From VAXT01 sp963850415 (lineage in GTDB: Bacteria; Actinomycetota; Thermoleophilia; Gaiellales; Gaiellaceae): a stretch of DNA of 64,000 nt. Shown here in pieces: positions 59,491-64,000 of this stretch. Both the position numbers and the translations under genes were made by a program. The stretch's first letter is position 1. Every line of letters begins with the position of its first letter. The notes under the pieces were generated by a model. The model worked only from the letters and a program-made list of their open reading frames with translations, was not told where the DNA came from and made no database searches. The DNA is taken from the NCBI GenBank assembly GCA_963850415.1, contig CAWKLE010000003.1, positions 930,001 through 994,000 of the forward strand, read 5' to 3'.

Positions 59491-60161
59491 GACTCGCGCA
59501 GTGCGTAGCCGACGCCGCGAACCGTCTGGATCAGACGAGGCTCGCCCTCGGCTTCTGTCTTGCGCCGCAAGTAGCCGACGTACACGTCGAGGGAGTTTGA
59601 CGCGTACCCGAAGTCGTAGCCCCAGACGCGCTCGAAGATGATCGTGCGCGTGAGCACCTGGCGGGGGTTGCTCATGAAGAGCTCGAGGAGCGAGAACTCC
59701 GTGCGCGTCAGCTCGATCGGTCGCCCGCCGCGCGTCACGTCACGCGTCGTCGGGTCGAGCTCGAGGTCGGCGAACCGGACGACGTCGCCTTCCTCGTCGG
59801 TCGTCCGGCGCAGCAGCGCCCGCACGCGCGCGAGGAGCTCCTCGAGGGCGAACGGCTTCGTCACGTAGTCGTCGGCGCCCGCGTCGAGCCCGGCGACCCG
59901 GTCCTCGACCTCGGTGCGCGCCGTCAGCATCAACACGGGAAGCTTGCTGCCGGTCCCGCGGAGCCGCCGGCAGACCTCGAGCCCGTCCACGCCGGGCATG
60001 AGGACGTCGAGGATCATCGCGTCGGGCTCCTCGCTGCCCTCCAGGCGGTAGAGCGCCTCGCTGCCGTCGGCCGCGAGCTCGATCTCGTAACCCTCGAGCT
60101 CGAGCGCGCGGCGCAGGGACTCGCGCACGGCGCGCTCATCGTCGACCACGAGGATCTTCAT
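59487..60161 (-). CDS. OmpR/PhoB family response regulator, MprA-like
   Basis: The 224-residue product has a receiver (ILVVDDERAVRE; phosphoacceptor Asp in AMILDVLMPGVDG; DDYVTKPF with the conserved Lys) and a winged-helix DNA-binding domain (ELTRTEFSLLELFMSNP ... RTIIFERVWGYDF ... VYVGYLRRKTE). OmpR-type domains bind direct repeats with 10-11 bp spacing, exactly the type of repeat found around this locus. The ATG at 60161 is the family start. It shares a 136-bp intergenic region with htrA. Confidence 0.95.
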   Translation of the reverse strand: MKILVVDDERAVRESLRRALELEGYEIELAADGSEALYRLEGSEEPDAMILDVLMPGVDGLEVCRRLRGTGSKLPVLMLTARTEVEDRVAGLDAGADDYVTKPFALEELLARVRALLRRTTDEEGDVVRFADLELDPTTRDVTRGGRPIELTRTEFSLLELFMSNPRQVLTRTIIFERVWGYDFGYASNSLDVYVGYLRRKTEAEGEPRLIQTVRGVGYALRES

Positions 60162-60184
60162 GGGCCAATTGTTGCTTGTGGACT

Positions 60185-60200
60185 CTGAATGGCGACTAAG
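60185..60200 (-). promoter_or_regulatory. 11-bp-spaced TTAG/TCAG pair upstream of the response regulator gene
   Basis: On the minus strand TTAG (60199-60196) and TCAG (60188-60185) are 11 bp apart, about 25-40 bp before the response regulator ATG at 60161. The pair matches the unit of the arrays at 61501 and 61642 and may be an autoregulatory box. Confidence 0.45.
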
Positions 60201-60223
60201 AAAATCTTTCCTTAACGGAACAT

Positions 60224-60238
60224 TTAGCCCGCTCTCAG
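60224..60238 (+). promoter_or_regulatory. 11-bp-spaced TTAG/TCAG pair upstream of htrA
   Basis: TTAG (60224-60227) and TCAG (60235-60238) are 11 bp apart, 60-74 bp before the htrA ATG. TTAA at 60212 would be a weaker third unit, one base out of register. Confidence 0.5.
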
Positions 60239-60297
60239 GCAGGGTACGGGGTGGTGCTGCTCTCATTGGGGCAAGCCACTTTCCCGAAAGGATCGAA

Positions 60298-61446
60298 ATG
60301 AACCGACGCTCCCGACTCCCAATTGTCGCAATGGTGCTGGTCGGCACTCTCGCCCTCGGCGCGGGTGCGGGCGCAGTCGCCTACTCCGTTGCGCAGCCGT
60401 CCTCGACGAAGACCGTCGTGCAGCCGGTGCGCGTCCAGAGCTCTGAGCCCGCGGCCGCCAGCACCGGTCTGTCGGTCGGCCAGATCTACCGTGACGCCTA
60501 CCGAGGCGTCGTCGAGATCACCGTCTCCACGAATCAGGCGACCCCGATGGGGAACCAGCAGGCCCAGGCACAGGGCTCCGGCTTCGTGATCGACGGCGAC
60601 GGGCACATCGTCACGAACGAGCACGTCGTCGACAAGGCGAACGGTGTCTCGGTCCGGTTCTGGAACGGGAACACGTACAAGGCCTCCGTTGTCGGCACCG
60701 ACCCGTCGACCGACCTGGCCGTGATCAAGGTCGACGCGCCGTCGTCGATCCTGCATCCGGTGCAGTTGGGCGATTCGAACCAGCTCCAGGTCGGTGACGG
60801 CGTGGTTGCGATCGGCAGCCCGTTCGGCCTCGAGGAGACCGTCACGAGCGGGATCGTCAGCGCCCTGCACCGCCAGATGACGGCTCCGAACCAGTTCACG
60901 ATCAACGACTCGATCCAGACCGACGCCGCGATCAACCACGGCAACTCGGGCGGCCCGCTGCTCAATTCGAGCGGTGAGGTCGTCGGCGTCAACTCCCAGA
61001 TCGCCGGCGACACGGGCGCCAACGTCGGGATCGGTTTCGCGATCCCGTCCGCGACGGTCAAGTCGATCGCGGACACGCTGATCTCGAGCGGCAAGGTCGA
61101 GCACGCGTACCTCGGAGTCTCCGTCCAGGAGATCCCGTCGACGGTCGCCGGCCAGCTCGGCGCGGTCGGGGGAGTCGAGATCACGAAGGTGCAGTCGAAT
61201 ACGCCGGCCGAGCGCGCGAACCTGATCGGCTCCACCGGGGAGAAGACGGTCGACGGCCAGCGCTACTCAACCGGCGGCGACGTGATCACGGCCATCGACG
61301 GCCAGAAGGTGACCACGGCCGAGGGCGTCCAGCAGGCGATCGACGCCCACCACCCGGGCGACACGATCCAGATGACGTACTCGCGCAAGGGCGACACCAA
61401 GACCGTGAGCGTCAAGCTCGCGACGCGCCCGGCGCAGATCCCGTAG
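60298..61446 (+). CDS. htrA: Membrane-anchored HtrA/DegP-type serine protease with PDZ domain
   Basis: The 382-residue product (ATG 60298, AAAGGA upstream) has an N-terminal membrane anchor (IVAMVLVGTLALGAGAGAVAY), a trypsin-like protease domain with the triad His (TNEHVVD), Asp (STDLAVIKV) and Ser (GNSGGPLLN), and a C-terminal PDZ domain (YLGVSVQEIP ... GGDVITAIDGQKVTT). It degrades or refolds damaged exported proteins outside the membrane. Divergent from the MprAB-like two-component system and preceded by its presumed binding repeat, it is a likely target. Confidence 0.95.
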   Translation: MNRRSRLPIVAMVLVGTLALGAGAGAVAYSVAQPSSTKTVVQPVRVQSSEPAAASTGLSVGQIYRDAYRGVVEITVSTNQATPMGNQQAQAQGSGFVIDGDGHIVTNEHVVDKANGVSVRFWNGNTYKASVVGTDPSTDLAVIKVDAPSSILHPVQLGDSNQLQVGDGVVAIGSPFGLEETVTSGIVSALHRQMTAPNQFTINDSIQTDAAINHGNSGGPLLNSSGEVVGVNSQIAGDTGANVGIGFAIPSATVKSIADTLISSGKVEHAYLGVSVQEIPSTVAGQLGAVGGVEITKVQSNTPAERANLIGSTGEKTVDGQRYSTGGDVITAIDGQKVTTAEGVQQAIDAHHPGDTIQMTYSRKGDTKTVSVKLATRPAQIP

Positions 61447-61462
61447 GCGAAGCGGCTTCGAG

Positions 61463-61493
61463 ACATGTCCCGGGACCTGGTCCCGGGACATGT
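61463..61493. repeat. REP-like palindrome downstream of htrA
   Basis: A perfect 31-bp palindrome-like element: arms ACATGTCCCGGGAC and GTCCCGGGACATGT flank the centre CTG. Its central 25 bases equal the palindrome within mutM at 53110-53134. It starts 17 bp after the htrA stop and could act as a 3' transcript structure. Confidence 0.85.
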
Positions 61494-61500
61494 CCGTTTC

Positions 61501-61537
61501 TTAGCTCGTTCTTAGATCGCTCTCAGGTTTCCCTTAG
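61501..61537 (+). promoter_or_regulatory. Array 1: four 11-bp direct repeats (TTAG/TCAG core)
   Basis: TTAG at 61501, TTAG at 61512, TCAG at 61523 and TTAG at 61534 are spaced exactly 11 bp. The fuller unit is roughly NTTCTTAGNTC. This is the geometry bound by OmpR/PhoB-type regulators. No protein gene follows closely, but a possible short transcript does (61545-61642). Confidence 0.65.
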
Positions 61538-61544
61538 TCGGGAT

Positions 61545-61642
61545 TGATTCCATCTCGAGCGGAGACAGACTTATCCGCACAGAACACTCCAATCCGTCGA
61601 ATGCGGCCCGCGCCCTCCCCTTGCGGGCCGCTTTCGTTTTCT
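61545..61642 (+). ncRNA. Putative small RNA between htrA and the 61714 gene
   Basis: The stretch between array 1 and a perfect intrinsic terminator is about 100 bases and contains no convincing gene. A transcript initiated just downstream of the array would be roughly 80-95 nt and end in a 9-bp GC stem with a T-rich tail, like many trans-acting small RNAs. A 13-codon ATG frame at 61601 lies in the terminator itself and is unlikely to be used; a longer TTG frame lacks a ribosome-binding site. Alternatively the hairpin only ends read-through from htrA. Confidence 0.4.
61603..61642 (+). terminator. Intrinsic terminator between the two repeat arrays
   Basis: GCGGCCCGC (61603-61611) pairs perfectly with GCGGGCCGC (61623-61631), loop of 11, followed by TTTCGTTTTCT. 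Its tail touches the first unit of array 2. Confidence 0.8.
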
Positions 61643-61678
61643 TAGAGCGTTCATAGCCGGAGTTCAGGTTTCCCTTAG
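61642..61678 (+). promoter_or_regulatory. Array 2: four 11-bp direct repeats upstream of the 61714 gene
   Basis: TTAG at 61642, ATAG at 61653, TCAG at 61664 and TTAG at 61675 are spaced exactly 11 bp, ending 35 bp before the ATG at 61714. The final two units with their flanks (TTCAGGTTTCCCTTAG-type) are nearly the same in array 1. Confidence 0.65.
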
Positions 61679-61713
61679 CCGCGGGTGCTTAGCTGAGAGC
61701 AGGAAGGAGACCG

Positions 61714-62406
61714 ATGAAGAACCTCAACTCGAAACGAGCACTCGTCGCCGCGTCAGCCCTCTCGCTCGTCGTCGGAGCCGGCGGCGCGATCGCCGCGTCC
61801 AAGAGCTCCCCGGCGCACGGCGACGGTTTCCTGGCGAGGGTCGCCGGCCATCTCGGGATCTCGACGCAGAAACTCGAGGACGCGACGAAGGCGGCGGCGA
61901 TCGACCAGGTCGACGCCGACCTGAAGGCAGGCCGGATCACGAAGGCTCAGGCCGACGCGCTCAAGGCGCAGATCGAGAAGGGAGACGTTCCGCTCCTCTT
62001 CGGCGGCCCGCACCGCTTCGGCCCGCACCGCTTCGGCGACTTCGGCCACATGCCCTTCGGCGCCCACGGCCACCTCTCAGCCGCCGCCGATTACCTCGGG
62101 CTGACCGCCCCGCAGCTCTTCCAGAAGCTCGGGAACGGCCAGTCCCTCGCGGACGTCGCCAAGGCGCAGCACAAGTCCGTCGACGGCCTGAAGAAGGCGA
62201 TCGTCGACGGCGCGAAGAACGACCTCGACCAGGCCGTCAAGAGCGGCTTCCTGACCGAGGCGCAGGCCAAGGACGCGCTCGACGAGCTCCAGTCCCGCAT
62301 CGACGACATCGTCAACGGCACCTTCCCGGGACCCGGCCCGCGTGAACGCTTCCACTGGCGGCAAGGGCCCCCCGACAACGGTGGCTGGAGAATGCCGGCC
62401 GCCTGA
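61714..62406 (+). CDS. Secreted His-rich helical-repeat protein of unknown function
   Basis: The 230-residue product (ATG 61714 with AGGAAGGAGA upstream) has a signal peptide (to about residue 28) and two related helical repeats (about 40-90 and 121-202): LGISTQKLEDATKAAAIDQV...LKAGRITKAQADALKAQIE in the first, LGLTAPQLFQKL...AVKSGFLTEAQAKDALDEL in the second. Between them is a His/Phe/Gly-rich linker (GGPHRFGPHRFGDFGHMPFG) that could bind metal. The C-terminus is also rich in Trp, Pro and His. It recalls stress-induced periplasmic chaperone/metal-binding proteins in size and helical character, but no homology is claimed. The repeat array upstream links it to the two-component system. Confidence 0.8.
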   Translation: MKNLNSKRALVAASALSLVVGAGGAIAASKSSPAHGDGFLARVAGHLGISTQKLEDATKAAAIDQVDADLKAGRITKAQADALKAQIEKGDVPLLFGGPHRFGPHRFGDFGHMPFGAHGHLSAAADYLGLTAPQLFQKLGNGQSLADVAKAQHKSVDGLKKAIVDGAKNDLDQAVKSGFLTEAQAKDALDELQSRIDDIVNGTFPGPGPRERFHWRQGPPDNGGWRMPAA

Positions 62407-62436
62407 GCTCCTGCAGCACCCTCCTATCCGTCGACT

Positions 62437-62470
62437 GCGACCCGTCACACCCGGCGGGTCGCTGTCGTTT
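62437..62470. terminator. Bidirectional intrinsic terminator between convergent genes
   Basis: GCGACCCG (62437-62444) pairs with CGGGTCGC (62455-62462) and is followed on the plus strand by TGTCGTTT. It separates the 61714 gene from the convergent propeller gene. Confidence 0.6.
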
Positions 62471-64000
62471 CAGCGGAGGATTCCGGTGTGCCCCAGGGAG
62501 TGCCGCCCGGGCTGCGGCCAGACGCAGAGCCCGTGCGGCCCGGAGCCGACGGGGATCCGCGCGAGCAGACGACCCGTGCGGGTCGAGATCGCGTACACCT
62601 CCGCGTCGTAGCGGCCCGACAGCCAGAGGACCCGCCCGTTCGCGGAGACGTTGCCCATGTCGGGGCTTCCGCCCGGAATCCGCCACGTCGCGACCACCTT
62701 CCGCGTCCTGAAGCTGATCACGGAGATCGTTCCGGCGCTGCGGTTCGTTGCGTACAGCAGCTTCCCGTCCCGGCTCGGGTAGAGGCCGTGCACACCGAGA
62801 CCGGTAGGCAGGAAGCCGATGACCCGCAGACGGCGGCCGTCGACCTCCCACAGGCCGTTCGCGTGCATGTCCGCGACGTAGAAAACCTTTCCGTCGGGCG
62901 AAAGCTTCACGTCCTGCGGCATTCCTCCGCCCGGAACCGACAGCACGCCGACGACGCGCTGGCTGCGGAGGTCGACCTTGATCAACTGCCCCGAGAACTC
63001 GCAGCTCGCGAGCAGGTAGCCGCCGTTCGCAGAGAAGTCCATGTGGTCGACGCCGCGGCACGGCACCGTGAGCGCATGGCGAACGCGGAACGTGTGCGGG
63101 TCGCTGAAGTCGAGGCGGTTCAGGCGCTCTGCGACGACGATCGCGAAGCGGCCGTCGGGCGTGAAGTACATGTTGTACGGGTCGTCGACGTGGATCGGGA
63201 GGCCGGGCTTGGCCGTTCTCGGGTCGATCGGTGTGACCGAGTTGCCCTCGTCGTTGAGGACGTACAGCGTCTTCAGGTCCCAGGACGGCGTGACGTGCTG
63301 CGGGAGCACGCCGACCGCGAAGTGGTCGACGACCTTGAAGCGGCGAGGGTCGATCACGTCGACCGTGTTGCTGCCGCTGTTCGGGACGTACACGCGGGGG
63401 ATGGCGAGCCGCGCCCGCGGGCGGAGCATGTTCGGGCCGTCCGCCGAGTAGACGTTCAGAGTCGAGGCGGTGCGCTGATGCCTCGCAATCCTGCCTGGAG
63501 AGAGAGTCAGGAGCGAGGCCTGCGTCCCTGCGGAGCTCCGGCCGCCGGCCACAAGGATCGCCTTCCCGAGCGAGATCGCCGCGGCGTCGGACAGCGGTTG
63601 GAGCAGATGACCCGCCGGGTGAACGCGTCGGGTTCGTGGGTCGATCGCGACGACGCGTGCGGTCGGCGTGTCGAGCGCCGCCCCGCGTCCGCCGATCACG
63701 TAGGCGATGCCCCCGAGCTCCGCAGCGCTCGCATGCGTGGTCGGAGCCGGCAGTCGACCGACACGGCGCAGCGCATGTCCGGTAGGCGAGTACTCGAAGA
63801 CCTGGGCGCTGGCCGTCCCGCTCGGGAGCGACCCGCCGGCGATGAAGAGCTTGCCGCCGGCGGAGGCGACGGCCGCATAGCGCACCGGCGAAGGGAGATG
63901 GGCCACGACTCTGGCGCCGCGCCCGGGCGACCACGCGACGATCGTGTCGAGCCAGCGCGTGCCCGTGAAGCCGCCGACGACGTACGCCGTGTCGCCGATC
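62470..64000 (-). CDS. Kelch/YVTN beta-propeller protein (5' end outside window)
   Basis: The frame is open to the end of the window, and the last visible codons (IGDTAYVVGGFTGTRWLDTIV) are Kelch-type, so the true start is beyond base 64000; about 509 residues are visible. The first 150 or so are Kelch repeats (KLFIAGG, IAYVIGGRG, AILVAGGRSS). The rest are YVTN/lactonase-like propeller repeats (RVYVPNSGSNTVDVIDP, TLYVLNDEGNSVTPID, FYVADMHANGLWEVDG, LLYATNRSAGTISVI). It is probably exported, like the other propellers here, but the signal peptide is not in view. No catalytic motif. Confidence 0.85.
   Translation of the reverse strand, partial: IGDTAYVVGGFTGTRWLDTIVAWSPGRGARVVAHLPSPVRYAAVASAGGKLFIAGGSLPSGTASAQVFEYSPTGHALRRVGRLPAPTTHASAAELGGIAYVIGGRGAALDTPTARVVAIDPRTRRVHPAGHLLQPLSDAAAISLGKAILVAGGRSSAGTQASLLTLSPGRIARHQRTASTLNVYSADGPNMLRPRARLAIPRVYVPNSGSNTVDVIDPRRFKVVDHFAVGVLPQHVTPSWDLKTLYVLNDEGNSVTPIDPRTAKPGLPIHVDDPYNMYFTPDGRFAIVVAERLNRLDFSDPHTFRVRHALTVPCRGVDHMDFSANGGYLLASCEFSGQLIKVDLRSQRVVGVLSVPGGGMPQDVKLSPDGKVFYVADMHANGLWEVDGRRLRVIGFLPTGLGVHGLYPSRDGKLLYATNRSAGTISVISFRTRKVVATWRIPGGSPDMGNVSANGRVLWLSGRYDAEVYAISTRTGRLLARIPVGSGPHGLCVWPQPGRHSLGHTGILR

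Overview
The window is 64 kb of high-GC, gene-dense DNA with GTG and TTG starts, ATGA/GTGA stop-start overlaps and few strong Shine-Dalgarno sites. It carries ThyX rather than ThyA, FolE2, an MprAB-like two-component system beside an HtrA protease, actinobacterial-type PASTA and cyclase proteins, a Tad pilus locus without a secretin, and several leaderless-looking promoters (TANNNT 6-9 nt before the start codon). Together these suggest a monoderm actinobacterium, probably a deep-branching lineage such as Thermoleophilia (Gaiellales/Solirubrobacterales). That placement is inference from gene content. No rRNA, tRNA, CRISPR array, phage or transposase gene was seen.

Layout. 1-22 kb is mostly a secretome: a cut-off GH1 glycosidase, two TIGR03118 proteins (one frameshifted), a LacI regulator, a Kelch protein with 63 consecutive prolines and a PASTA tail, an S8 subtilase, an M14 carboxypeptidase, an M1 peptidase, and NHL, PD40-PASTA and PQQ/BNR beta-propellers. 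Among these sit a CbxX-type AAA ATPase with a MarR regulator, a large cyclase-AAA-TPR regulator, and a DtxR-Nramp manganese/iron module.

22-35 kb is a Tad/Flp pilus locus on the minus strand, running from the Flp pilin through TadE, two tandem TadG-like proteins, CpaB, CpaE/TadZ, TadA and a VWA-TadB fusion to TadC and a coiled-coil protein. An M15-like wall peptidase and a DUF192 protein are divergent from it. 35-43 kb holds an ABC exporter of the MacB type, a frameshifted class V aminotransferase, DUF72, ThyX, an ECF sigma/anti-sigma pair and an unusual SDR. 43.5-46.4 kb has three paralogous secreted cupredoxin-like proteins that have lost copper ligands. 46.6-50 kb has two head-to-head superoxide dismutase family genes, PlsY, FolE2 and a truncated histidine kinase.

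50-64 kb is rich in signalling: a histidine kinase next to a cyclase-REC-LuxR fusion, MutM, an asparaginase, the primary-type sigma factor, an ApbE/ferric-reductase operon, and an OmpR-type two-component system divergent from htrA. Four-unit arrays of an 11-bp direct repeat (core TTAG/TCAG) lie downstream of htrA and before the next secreted protein, and two-unit versions lie between the response regulator and htrA. One array precedes a short gene-free stretch that ends in a perfect intrinsic terminator. I read these as a local regulon of this two-component system with a possible small RNA. Two genes carry apparent single-base insertions, and a dispersed palindromic repeat occurs three times, once inside mutM.
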